This document shows, piece after piece, positions 35,587 to 43,771 of a stretch of DNA of 64,000 nucleotides (the first letter of the stretch is position 1; every line of letters starts with the position of its first letter). The translations under genes were made by a program, and so were the position numbers. Source of the stretch: Phycisphaerae bacterium (lineage in GTDB: Bacteria > Planctomycetota > Phycisphaerae > Sedimentisphaerales > Anaerobacaceae); assembly GCA_030601845.1 (NCBI GenBank), contig JAUWAY010000006.1:1-64000 (forward strand), in the 5' to 3' direction. The notes under the pieces are model-generated. The model made no database searches. It was given only the letters and a program-made list of their open reading frames with translations, and had not been told where the DNA came from.

Positions 35587-37179
35587 ATGGGAAATAAGAC
35601 AAAAACAAACAGGCTATCAATTTACTTGATTAAAGGAGAATTCAATACGCCTGAATCAATTCTAAAAGATATCGATAAATTAACGCCGCATAATCTTAAT
35701 GACGATAAATCTTTTGTCTTATATACTAAAGATTCCTATATTCATCCGCCCCAATGGATACAGAAGTTTTTCCTTGAAACGCCTGATGATTTTAATCTTA
35801 AAAATTCTTCTTCTCAGGGATTGTTTTTGGCCAAAATAAAAGTTAGCAACGAGAAATATAGATTTTTCGCCATTCCATTCGGTTTTGGCCGTCACTTATT
35901 AAATCTCGGAGTCATCGAAGAAAGATTTGGGCTAAAAGTAGTTTTAAATACTGTGGATGAGAAACAGTTAAGAAGCATCGTCAAAAAAAATATGTCAAAC
36001 GTTCCAAAGGAGTCCAGAGAGCAGGTCAGCTTGAATAGTGTTATCGCTGATTTTGGAATTGACATTGAACAAGATCTGATTCTGGGTATGACAGGAAAAT
36101 CCAAAAAAGAAGATTTCGGAATAACTATTACCGGCAAGGATGCTTTAGGAGTGTCCGTAAAGGTTGATATAAGAACTATAGGAGGTTTTTTGAAACAATG
36201 TTTTGAATGTTACTGCAAAGATGCATATAAGGCAAATTTCGGGTGGATCGATCAAATAGCAGAAATAAAAAGCAAGACAACAATCGACATGCTAAATGAG
36301 CGCATGGTAGGTAGAGTAAAGGAAAGAGATTTCAATAAGTTGTGGATGGCAATCCCTGAAATTATCGACTGGGAGGATGTGGAAGGATTTTGTTATTCCT
36401 ATGATAATACAAATGATAAGTTGGATGACATTGATATTCGTGGCTTTTTAAAAGGCCTTTTAACTGATGAAGATTACAGCAAAGTCTCTGTGAATATATT
36501 TACGAAGAACAAAATATGTTGTTATAGTTTAAGCTCTGGTATCAGAACACACGAATGGAAAGCGTTTAATTGTCTTTATTGTGAAATAGAACAGAACGGC
36601 TCTGTATTTCTGTTGACTAATGGGAAATGGTACCAGATTACCACTGATTTTGTTACACAGGTTAATGAAACATATCAGGGACTTTTAAGAAAAAAAATTG
36701 CCCTATCTCTACCGGGGTATAATGATAAAAATGAAGACAAATATAACAAGAGAGTAGCAGAGAGTATAAACAGCATTTGTCTTATGCATGATAAAAAGAT
36801 TCCTTATGGCGGCGGGCATAGCAATATTGAATTTTGTGATTTATTTTCAAAAGACAAAGAAATGGTTCATGTCAAACGGTATGGGGGTTCGTCTGTTCTG
36901 AGTCACCTTTTTAATCAGGGCCTTGTCTCCGGTGAATTATTTCGAGCTGAAAAAGGTTTCCGTGACAAGGTAAATGGTAAATTGCCGGTCGGTTACAAAC
37001 TTTCTAATACAGCAAGCATTCAACCATCCGAGTATAAAGTTATTTACGCAATTATAAGTCGTATTGACCAAGAATTAAATATACCTTTCTTTAGTAAAGT
37101 AAGTCTTAAAAATGCCAAAAGACGCCTTGAAATGATAGGGTATGAAGTTTTTCTAATGAAGATAAATACTAGAAAGTAA
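35587..37179 (+). CDS. TIGR04141/DUF6119 family sporadically distributed protein
   Basis: 530 residues, full length for the family. Recognisable features: an N-terminal strand LSIYLIKGEF, the IPFGFGRHLL motif near 97, an internal conserved GFLKQCFECYCKDAYK region, and a late HVKRYGGSSVLSHLFNQG motif. The family is patchily spread in accessory islands of many bacteria and has no proven biochemistry. Codon use is clearly more A+T-rich than the neighbourhood, which supports transfer. It is followed by the dCTP deaminase and GNAT-ASCH genes in the same direction, hinting at one module. Confidence 0.75.
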   Translation: MGNKTKTNRLSIYLIKGEFNTPESILKDIDKLTPHNLNDDKSFVLYTKDSYIHPPQWIQKFFLETPDDFNLKNSSSQGLFLAKIKVSNEKYRFFAIPFGFGRHLLNLGVIEERFGLKVVLNTVDEKQLRSIVKKNMSNVPKESREQVSLNSVIADFGIDIEQDLILGMTGKSKKEDFGITITGKDALGVSVKVDIRTIGGFLKQCFECYCKDAYKANFGWIDQIAEIKSKTTIDMLNERMVGRVKERDFNKLWMAIPEIIDWEDVEGFCYSYDNTNDKLDDIDIRGFLKGLLTDEDYSKVSVNIFTKNKICCYSLSSGIRTHEWKAFNCLYCEIEQNGSVFLLTNGKWYQITTDFVTQVNETYQGLLRKKIALSLPGYNDKNEDKYNKRVAESINSICLMHDKKIPYGGGHSNIEFCDLFSKDKEMVHVKRYGGSSVLSHLFNQGLVSGELFRAEKGFRDKVNGKLPVGYKLSNTASIQPSEYKVIYAIISRIDQELNIPFFSKVSLKNAKRRLEMIGYEVFLMKINTRK

Positions 37180-37324
37180 AAAATAGTCTGTACCGTCAGT
37201 GGTTTCGGGTTGAAACACGAATTGTGAGCAATTTTCCAGCGTCAAAAGAGGAGGAAAAAACAAAGAGAAAAATGAGCAGTGAATCGACGTATGTTTTATT
37301 GGCTGGAAAACGCATAAAAAAGTG

Positions 37325-37352
37325 TTGAAGCGTTTTTTGCATAGTGTATAAT
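37325..37352 (+). promoter_or_regulatory. Promoter ahead of dcd
   Basis: TTGAAG, a 16-nt spacer, then a perfect TATAAT, about 170 nt before the dCTP deaminase gene. The 340-base gap holds this, the palindrome at 37454, and no gene. Confidence 0.6.
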
Positions 37353-37453
37353 TCAAAAATTGTGTGGATTCTGAGGATTGTTGTTTTGCTCTTGGGATTG
37401 GCTGCTTTTTTCATGTTATTTTGTATGTAGACCGATAATAACTTATAAATCGA

Positions 37454-37483
37454 ATTCTCTGTTTAGAGAATGCGTAGAGAATT
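37454..37483 (+). promoter_or_regulatory. Possible operator
   Basis: A perfect ATTCTCT-GTTT-AGAGAAT palindrome (37454-37471) followed by a third AGAGAAT half-site at 37477-37483, between the promoter and the gene. It could be a repressor site. Confidence 0.4.
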
Positions 37484-37520
37484 TAAGGCAATTAAATTTT
37501 AAGAAAAGCGGAGGAAATAT

Positions 37521-38741
37521 ATGAGTGAACCTTGGAAAGATTGGATACCAGGCGTGTTGTCTAAGGAACAGGTCCAAAAGTTATGCAAAGAGAAATATAT
37601 TACAAATGTAAAGAACTGGAATAGCAAGAAGAAGGGGGAAAATCCAATTGACCATTCGTCTATCGATTTAACCTTATCAAAGGAAGGGTATGAAATGGTC
37701 AATGGGTCGATAAAGCCAACTAAACAAGATGCGTATAAAAGAACGATTCTTGACAACCGTGATTATGCTAAAGTTCATGATGAAGAGAGCGATGGTATAT
37801 TTTTTTTAGAAAAGATACACACATATGTGTTTGCTCTAAATGAAAAACTTGACGGACGGAAGTTAAAAAATAGTCCGATTTGTGGCCGAGCGACAGCTAA
37901 GAGTTCGATTGGGAGAGTTGATGTATTATGCCGTTTGATTGTGGACAAGATGGACCACTACGAGTATTTTGACCCAGATAAATTGCATGAAAAGCATGTT
38001 GAAATGTTTTTGGAAATAACTCCTATCACTTTCAATGTAAGGGTCAAAGTGGGAGAACCTCTGTCACAGCTTCGCTTATTTTATTACCACCCAGATATCT
38101 CCCGTATGAAAGGGAAGGAATTATACAGATGCCTTTTGCGTCGTCAGGAGAGTGTGGAGGACGAGACACTTTCGGTTGATCTATCAGGAACGGAAGTTTT
38201 TAAGAAGGACAAAAGCGTTTATAGGGCTAACATTGCTGCCTTTAAAGGGAAGGAAGATCAGGACGAGCCCATAGATTTATGGAAGCATGAGGAAACAGGC
38301 AGACCGGATCCGAATGATTATTGGGAGTGCATAGAAGCAAATAACAAGAAGAGGTTGTTAGTTGAAAAGGACCGTTTTTATATTTTGAAATCCAAAGAAA
38401 GGCTTTGCTTACCAGAAGGAATCGCTGTATATTGTCGTGCGATTGATGAAGCGATTGGCGAAATGCGTATACATTATGCTGGATTTGCGCATCCTTTTTT
38501 TGGTAAAGACCGAAAAGACAAAAAGGAAGGTACTCCTCTGATATTTGAGGTTCGCGGGCACAATATTAATGTCAATTTAGTAGACGATGAAAGATTAGCA
38601 AGGCTGGCGTTTTATAGAATGTCAAAAGATTGCAAAAAGCCAGAGCCAGAAGATTACGAAGAGGATGAGAAAAAAGATGATTATAATGAGCAAGAATTGA
38701 GGTTGTCAAAATTTTTTAGAGATTGGGGAGACGGCGATTAG
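37521..38741 (+). CDS. dcd: Tandem-domain dCTP deaminase
   Basis: 406 residues. It resembles two-domain 2'-deoxycytidine 5'-triphosphate deaminases. The first half has HSSIDLTLS, ICGRATAKSSIGRVDVL (family signature KSSxGR), a candidate catalytic Glu in VEMFLEITPITF and GEPLSQLRLFYY. The second half repeats the fold more loosely (LCLPEGIAVYCRAIDE, HYAGFAHPFF). The C-terminus is very acidic/basic (DYEEDEKKDD). It converts dCTP to dUTP. Free-standing Dcd enzymes act in nucleotide synthesis and, in defence islands, deplete dCTP during phage infection. The A+T-rich island setting favours the second role. GGAGG lies 8 nt upstream. Confidence 0.75.
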   Translation: MSEPWKDWIPGVLSKEQVQKLCKEKYITNVKNWNSKKKGENPIDHSSIDLTLSKEGYEMVNGSIKPTKQDAYKRTILDNRDYAKVHDEESDGIFFLEKIHTYVFALNEKLDGRKLKNSPICGRATAKSSIGRVDVLCRLIVDKMDHYEYFDPDKLHEKHVEMFLEITPITFNVRVKVGEPLSQLRLFYYHPDISRMKGKELYRCLLRRQESVEDETLSVDLSGTEVFKKDKSVYRANIAAFKGKEDQDEPIDLWKHEETGRPDPNDYWECIEANNKKRLLVEKDRFYILKSKERLCLPEGIAVYCRAIDEAIGEMRIHYAGFAHPFFGKDRKDKKEGTPLIFEVRGHNINVNLVDDERLARLAFYRMSKDCKKPEPEDYEEDEKKDDYNEQELRLSKFFRDWGDGD

Positions 38742-38781
38742 TTGTGGACGTGACTATCATATGGCATTATAGGTAATAAGA

Positions 38782-39819
38782 ATGGAAGAACTCTTTTCGC
38801 AAAAAGGCAATTTCCAAGTTGTTAGGCTATCTGAGGCAGATGCGCGCGCTGTCAGCGACCATTTGAAGAAATTGCGGGAGTTGGTCTTAGAAAACGAGCC
38901 GATGTATCCTAATATTGAGAAGTGGTTTGACGAAAAAGTTATGGCGGGTTTGAAGGTTTCAGAAAGAATCGGGTATATTGGCTACCTTGATGAGAAGCCG
39001 GCGGTTTCTGCGGTGGTAAAGCGAGGAGAGGATGCTAAGTTTTGCCACCTTAGAATAAAAAAAGAACTTCAGGATATCCACCTCGGAGAGGCCTTTTTCA
39101 CCTTGATGGGTTTGGAAGTAAGGCGCTTCGCGAAAGGTGTACATTTTACACTTCCGGAGAGCGTGTGGGAGAAAGAAAAAGAGTTCTTTAAGTCGTTTGG
39201 TTTTATCGATGCCATTAAGGCAGGACATCAATATAGACTATTCGAGGACGAGCTTAGATGTTCCTCGGATTTCGAGAATGTTTGGTCAGCTATTTTGAAA
39301 AAATTTCCTAAGATTGCGCGGGCCTTTTTTATGAATGGACATTCGCTCGACAGCAAACTTGTAATGAGTATTAGGGGGGAAAACGCAAGGAAAGTCGTGG
39401 CCGGGAAGAAAAAGGTCGAGATAAGAAGAAAGTTTTCAAAGAAGTGGGAAGGGTGTAAGGTTAGTATATATGCTTCGGGACGTGAACGCTGTCTTGTCGG
39501 AGAAGCATCAATAAGCAGAGTGGTTGTCGATGACCCTGAAAGTATTTGGGAAAGGTTCCATGAGGAGATTGGATGCACGAGAGCAGAGTTTGATAACTAT
39601 ACACGGCCCTTGGGCGAGATTTATGCTATTGTGTTGGAAAATGCGATACCTTATCGAAAAAGCATTTCTCTGCGGGAGGTTTCGAATTTGACGCAAAAGG
39701 AGTTACAACCACCACAGACTTACTACGATCTCAGCAAGAATAAAAACTGGGCGGCAGCCGTCTCCCTGGGTGCTCTCTTGCAGAGTGCCCTTGCATCCCA
39801 AGGTTCAGTCTTAGTGTAA
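38782..39819 (+). CDS. GNAT-like domain fused to an ASCH domain
   Basis: 345 residues. The N-half (about 1-160) has an acetyltransferase-like pattern (GYIGYLDEKPAVSAVVKRG, then FFKSFGFIDA), though the acetyl-CoA loop is not textbook. The C-half, from about 195, is ASCH/PUA-like: LVMSIRGENARKVVAGKKKV, then EIRRKF, a strand VSIYASGRE, and GEASISRVVVDDP. ASCH domains bind RNA or modified nucleotides. It lies 40 nt after dcd, so probably the same operon. The pairing of a nucleotide-pool enzyme and a nucleotide reader fits a defence or nucleotide-signalling role; that is inference. Confidence 0.6.
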   Translation: MEELFSQKGNFQVVRLSEADARAVSDHLKKLRELVLENEPMYPNIEKWFDEKVMAGLKVSERIGYIGYLDEKPAVSAVVKRGEDAKFCHLRIKKELQDIHLGEAFFTLMGLEVRRFAKGVHFTLPESVWEKEKEFFKSFGFIDAIKAGHQYRLFEDELRCSSDFENVWSAILKKFPKIARAFFMNGHSLDSKLVMSIRGENARKVVAGKKKVEIRRKFSKKWEGCKVSIYASGRERCLVGEASISRVVVDDPESIWERFHEEIGCTRAEFDNYTRPLGEIYAIVLENAIPYRKSISLREVSNLTQKELQPPQTYYDLSKNKNWAAAVSLGALLQSALASQGSVLV

Positions 39820-39955
39820 AGTCGGTTTAGAGAGCTCGTGGGAATGGCGGAGGGTGGGTTATTCTTCGAATCTGTTTTTTCAGTCGATCATTTGGACACG
39901 CTCATACAGCATACGGAGATTCGTCCAATTTTTTTACAAAAAAGTTCGATTATCA

Positions 39956-39984
39956 TTGACCTTTGTTTGATATTATGTTAAAAT
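39956..39984 (+). promoter_or_regulatory. Strong sigma-70-like promoter
   Basis: TTGACC, a 17-nt spacer, then TAAAAT. Just after it lies an ATGTTTG/CAAACAT hairpin (39990-40012). The first possible product is the fragment at 40080; comF is 600 nt away. Confidence 0.6.
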
Positions 39985-40079
39985 ACCCGCATGTTTGTCT
40001 AATAAGCAAACATAACCCGCCTCGCAGCAAGGTCTTAGGGCCAGCAGGCCCAGCCAAATTAGTCAATAATCAAGAGTCG

Positions 40080-40244
40080 ATGTTTCTTTTGAACCTTTAT
40101 ATTTCGGTAATTTGTATTTGCCTGCCCTCCGTAGCTTTATGCGAAGGATGGGTTTCGGATTTCGAACTTCGAATTTCGAGTTTCTGGGCATCCAGCATTT
40201 GGCAAGCAAGGCAAGGTTTTGAATTTGGGTCATTTAGATTTTGA
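40080..40244 (+). pseudogene. Signal-peptide-bearing fragment running into repeats
   Basis: 54 codons. A convincing signal-peptide-like start (MFLLNLYISVICICLPSVAL) is followed at once by repeat-derived sequence (40121-40150 palindrome CCCTCCGTAGC/GCGAAGGATGGG, then a TTTCGAA heptamer array). It is either a broken exported-protein gene or chance. Confidence 0.25.
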
Positions 40245-40376
40245 TATTGTTTCCGCCGTTAGGCGTCCTGTGGAGAATTTCGTGCTTCGTATTTCGTATT
40301 TTTCGTATCGAGATACGCTATACGCTATACGAGACGCTGTACGCAATACGCTATACGCAATACGCGATACTCGCCA
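40152..40376. repeat. Heptamer arrays, two consensus types
   Basis: TTTCGAA units at 40152-40184 and ATACGCT/CGTATTT units at 40281-40376, both strictly 7-nt periodic. The 600-base gap between the island and comF is made of these, the promoter at 39956 and palindromes. Confidence 0.85.
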
Positions 40377-40419
40377 ACTGCCCTCTACACTTGTAGAGGA
40401 CTCTCTACAAATCACCCTT

Positions 40420-40690
40420 TTTTATGCAAAACAAACCCAATTTCCGAAAAAGTCAAATGAACGTAAATAAGGTATTAACAAAGGATTATGAAAATAAGAC
40501 ACTTGGTGAACGCGGGAAAAACAAACCCAATACAAACCCAATACAAAGCCAATCAAAGCCAATTTGCCAGGGGGTAAAATTGATGCAAAGTGTGTATTTA
40601 CAAAGGATTATGAAGAAAAATGCGGATACGGGCTATGAAAAAACAAACCCAATTCAAACCCAATCAAACCCAAAACAAACTGCCATCTTT
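40420..40690 (+). repeat. AACAAACCCAAT-type dispersed repeat
   Basis: Two related blocks with AAACAAACCCAAT-like words and AAGGATTATGAA. They are open in the comF frame and read as KTNPIQTQSNPK-like peptides. They extend the comF frame upstream by up to 54 codons, so they look like a coding-compatible dispersed repeat rather than conserved protein. Confidence 0.65.
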
Positions 40691-41410
40691 GGTTTACAAA
40701 GTTTGAATCAACTCTTGTGGCCCGCGGTCTGTATCAACTGTAAGCGAAGCATTTGTGAGACCGATAAGAGTTTGTGCAAAAATTGCTGGGATGAGCTTCT
40801 GGCCTGCACGGGCGCCGATTACTGTCCGCGCTGTGGCCGAGACGCCAGCAGATACGCTTTGCTTGAAGGTGCCTGTCCCGATTGTCAGGGGAAAGAAATT
40901 CATTTCGACCTGATAGCCCGAAGCGGCGTTTACGCAGATGCTTTGCGAAGAATGATATTGGCCTTTAAGAAAGGCCGGACGGAATTGGATTCAACGTTGG
41001 GCTTTTTGGCCAATTCCGCGTTGCAAGGAAGCAGCTTTGTAAACGATATAGAATTTTTCGTCCCTGTTCCACTTCACTGGGCCAGAAGATTGGTTCGCGG
41101 CTACAATCAATCTTTGATTTTAGCCAAAAAATTAAAGCACCCAACAGCTAAAATCAATACGGAGCTGGCCCGCATCCGCCATACCAAATCGCAAATAATA
41201 ATGCCAACGGCTGCCGCTCGTGCCAGGAATGTTGCTGGTGCTTTTGCCGTCCGCTATGGACATAATTTTAATGGCCGAAGGATTTGTCTTGTTGATGATA
41301 TAAAAACAACCGGTGCAACGTTGAACGAGTGTGCAAAGACATTGAAGCAAGCCGGGGCGTCGAAAGTTTTTGCGTTAGTTTTAGCCATCGCCGGGCAGAA
41401 GGTCAGCTAA
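40583..41410 (+). CDS. comF: ComF family phosphoribosyltransferase-like protein
   Basis: 275 residues from the ATG preceded by AGGGGG. The frame is open to 40424, but that part, and residues up to about 32 here, is repeat-derived. A ComF zinc-finger region follows (CINCK, CKNC, CPRCGRD, CPDCQG), then the type I PRTase fold with VPVPLHWARRLVRGYNQS and the PRPP loop CLVDDIKTTGATL. In competent bacteria ComF helps internalise single-stranded DNA; elsewhere its role is unclear. About 240 residues of it are the normal family length. Confidence 0.85.
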   Translation: MQSVYLQRIMKKNADTGYEKTNPIQTQSNPKQTAIFGLQSLNQLLWPAVCINCKRSICETDKSLCKNCWDELLACTGADYCPRCGRDASRYALLEGACPDCQGKEIHFDLIARSGVYADALRRMILAFKKGRTELDSTLGFLANSALQGSSFVNDIEFFVPVPLHWARRLVRGYNQSLILAKKLKHPTAKINTELARIRHTKSQIIMPTAAARARNVAGAFAVRYGHNFNGRRICLVDDIKTTGATLNECAKTLKQAGASKVFALVLAIAGQKVS

Positions 41411-41613
41411 TTCCAGTCTGTTTACCGCAGAGTACGCAGAGACCGCAGAGAATAAATTAGAACTAAATGCAATACTCAGTATGCATCACGCAATATGAAC
41501 ACGTCGTTGCGAGCATCGCTTTGCGATGTGCGGCAACCTCGTCTACGGCTGGCAATGCATGTCGAGGTTATTAGTTGCCTTGAGTGACTGGCGACAAATG
41601 AAAGGGTTTCAGA

Positions 41614-41952
41614 ATGATAGTTACGGCATGGAATAATGGCAAACATCATGAGAGCGGTGCAGGCTACGGCTTCAAGGTTAGAATTGCTGACCGAGACAAG
41701 TTCTTCAAAAAAGAATGGAAATCCGTCAAGCTTGACCTGGCAGACTCTTCAAATACGGTCGAGGTCAACATTGATAAACCTTCATTTTGGAAAAGCTGCA
41801 GCGAACTTATCAGCAAAAAGATTGGGATATGGCTTCGAGAAAAAGGGCTGGCTCCGTGGCCGAAGGGCAATCCTCCCAAATTCTCAATGGAAACAGTCTC
41901 AAAAAACCACTTTCTTGTCTGTCCATTGGAAAACACTACAGACGAAAGATAA
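41614..41952 (+). CDS. Conserved hypothetical protein
   Basis: 112 residues. It has the look of a small widespread uncharacterised family: MIVTAWNNGKHH, then GAGYGFKVRIADRDKFF, VEVNIDKPSFW and GLAPWPKGNPPKF. No catalytic motif or signal. I know the pattern as a common hypothetical but no function. The spacer before it contains the ACCGCAGAG-type tandem repeat. Confidence 0.7.
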   Translation: MIVTAWNNGKHHESGAGYGFKVRIADRDKFFKKEWKSVKLDLADSSNTVEVNIDKPSFWKSCSELISKKIGIWLREKGLAPWPKGNPPKFSMETVSKNHFLVCPLENTTDER

Positions 41953-42096
41953 TAAGGAACCTACAAAGTTAAGAAAAATGAAGGGTCAGGACCACCAAAA
42001 TCAAATAAATCAATCGAAGGAACATTGACCATGGCGGCTGGCCAATAAAGTAATGTCGATGGTTTCCTGTATCGAAGCATAAGCCTTTCTCCTCCT

Positions 42097-42183
42097 TCAA
42101 AGTGTTTGTTGTCTTTTTCTGAACATCAGCCCACCCAAGGTAAGCAACAAAATGCAGATGGGTTCGGGAATCCTCGCAATCAT
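42097..42183 (-). CDS. 28-residue PEP-CTERM tail micro-ORF
   Basis: The frame starts at an ATG overlapping the TGA of the next upstream gene (ATGA) and encodes only IPEPICILLLTLGGLMFRKR plus a few residues, i.e. a complete PEP-CTERM sorting tail (PEP, hydrophobic span, basic end) with no body. Either the upstream 231-residue protein gains the tail by a one-base frameshift or mutation, or it is a free micro-protein. I know of no described stand-alone tails. Confidence 0.55.
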   Translation of the reverse strand: MIARIPEPICILLLTLGGLMFRKRQQTL

Positions 42184-42875
42184 TTTTCCACTTTAAAGTT
42201 CTCCTGTGTTCCATCCGAGTAGAGCACCTTTTGTGTGGCGAATTTCACCGTTGCCTTCTGCCCTTCGTCATTCCAAAGACGGGTCCGGATCAGTTCCCGC
42301 ATTCGGCCTTTGTAGTCCCAGTTGATCGGCCAGAGGTACTTCACCGCCTGTCCTGCTAAAATTGGTTTATCAAAATTCCCTCGCAACTTATCAAGTTCCT
42401 GACCAAACTGGTCAAAGATGAAGAGGTATCCCTGCACCGCTTCTATGTCCTTGCCTGAAATATTGGTAAGCTCTACTTCAAGCCCCCCTCCCCACAGCCC
42501 AAGAGCGGTGACCCGAAGAATGTGTTTAGCCCTCGGATTGATGTCGGCTGGTGCTATTTCTTTAGCTGTTCCACTAAAGATGGAATTAAGCTTACGGTAA
42601 AAGCTGTTCCGGCTTTGGTACTTCGAGTACATTTGTCCGACAAAAAAACCAATAATTAGGCCGCCTATGGCGCAAAGTGTCAGGGTAAAAATTCTGTAAG
42701 TTCGTGGCTTGAATGTTCTTCTCTCCGACACGAAACTTTCAGTCGTTGGGGACTCTTGTGCCTGCTTTTTCAGTTCTGCATAACATTTTTCACAAACTAT
42801 ATGGCCATTATGAACAAACGCTTGCTCATGTTCGCTTATCTCTGCGCCGCAGTTTTGGCATACTTCGGTCTTCAT
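42180..42875 (-). CDS. Zinc-ribbon, single-span membrane protein
   Basis: 231 residues from the ATG after AAGAAGAG; the longer frame to 42932 is less likely. The N-terminal zinc ribbon has CQNCGAEI and CEKCYAEL. One membrane span lies at about 65-87 (IFTLTLCAIGGLIIGFFVG). The exported part is a beta-rich domain (LRVTALGLWGGGLEVELTNISG), resembling FxLYD/DUF-type extracellular domains. The downstream ATGA joins it to a PEP-CTERM micro-ORF. Function unknown. Confidence 0.65.
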   Translation of the reverse strand: MKTEVCQNCGAEISEHEQAFVHNGHIVCEKCYAELKKQAQESPTTESFVSERRTFKPRTYRIFTLTLCAIGGLIIGFFVGQMYSKYQSRNSFYRKLNSIFSGTAKEIAPADINPRAKHILRVTALGLWGGGLEVELTNISGKDIEAVQGYLFIFDQFGQELDKLRGNFDKPILAGQAVKYLWPINWDYKGRMRELIRTRLWNDEGQKATVKFATQKVLYSDGTQENFKVEK

Positions 42876-42945
42876 AAATCTCTTCTTAATCCTCCTTAGC
42901 TTCTGCTTCAAAGCTCCGCGCACGGCCCGCAATGCAGAAAAACGG

Positions 42946-43722
42946 CTACAGCTTTTCTAATTTTGTAATGGCGCGGTACAGGCCGTTGATGCGTTTGCCA
43001 TCGACGATTATGGGGGAATATTTTTCGTTCCTCGGCTGGAGTCGGACCTTATTTTTCGGCTCGAAGAACACCCTCTTAAAGGCCGTCTCGTGCGGCTCTG
43101 CAAAACGGATGAAGCAATCATCGCCGTTGTGCACTTCGGTGGCGGGTGAGAAGACCACAATGTCACCCTCGCGGAACTTCGGCTCCATCGAGTCGCCGAC
43201 GACCCGGACGGCGAAAGCGTTCGGGTCGTGCAAATCCGGGCAGCGAACGTAATCATCCGCTACCCCGACAGGATAATCCAAATCATCGAAATCGCTCGGA
43301 TAGCCGGCTGCGACCTTGTTTATCACGGGCACCAATCGGCCGGCCGCCAGGGGCAGACTTTGCTTTTCAGCGTCCAACTTGCTTTCGGCAAGAAGCTCGC
43401 CGAGCTGGGTTGCATCGGTTTTTGCGTGAATGAGGTTTTTGATGAACTGGCGCCATTTCTGGTTTTCGGCCTCGGCCGATTCGTATTCCTGACGGACATC
43501 GCAGGGCAGACCTTCCATATGAGCGATGTGCAGCAGCAGGCCCGGCTCAAACTCGAGTATCTTTTCGAGCTTTCTTAACAGTCCGTCGCCGGGTGGGTTT
43601 TTTACCTTGCCGGTTTCAATGGTAGATAGATACGGCTTGGAGAATCCAACCCGACTGCTGACCTCGTCCAGCGTCAGATTCAACTGTTCACGTTTTTTTC
43701 TTATTATCTGACCTAACGACAT
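42946..43722 (-). CDS. XRE-family repressor with S24 (LexA-like) peptidase domain
   Basis: 258 residues. An N-terminal helix-turn-helix (TLDEVSSRVGFSKPYLSTIE, residues 16-35) is followed by a linker. The S24 self-cleavage domain has a candidate cut site Ala-Gly in VAAGYPSD, catalytic Ser in GDSMEPKF and Lys in ETAFKRVFF. It should bind an operator and be inactivated by RecA-stimulated autocleavage or a similar signal. It may control stress or mobile-element genes. No classical LexA box was identified near it. Confidence 0.85.
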   Translation of the reverse strand: MSLGQIIRKKREQLNLTLDEVSSRVGFSKPYLSTIETGKVKNPPGDGLLRKLEKILEFEPGLLLHIAHMEGLPCDVRQEYESAEAENQKWRQFIKNLIHAKTDATQLGELLAESKLDAEKQSLPLAAGRLVPVINKVAAGYPSDFDDLDYPVGVADDYVRCPDLHDPNAFAVRVVGDSMEPKFREGDIVVFSPATEVHNGDDCFIRFAEPHETAFKRVFFEPKNKVRLQPRNEKYSPIIVDGKRINGLYRAITKLEKL

Positions 43723-43771
43723 AGCAACCTCAAATTATATTGTTTTGCCAGGGCACTGCAAGAGTACGTTG

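Noticed and set aside
40281-40376. CRISPR array
   Set aside because: The period is 7 nt with no spacer-repeat alternation and no cas genes.
41969-42214. 81-residue minus-strand frame under the zinc-ribbon gene end
   Set aside because: The neighbouring frame encodes a complete PEP-CTERM tail. This frame is its shadow.
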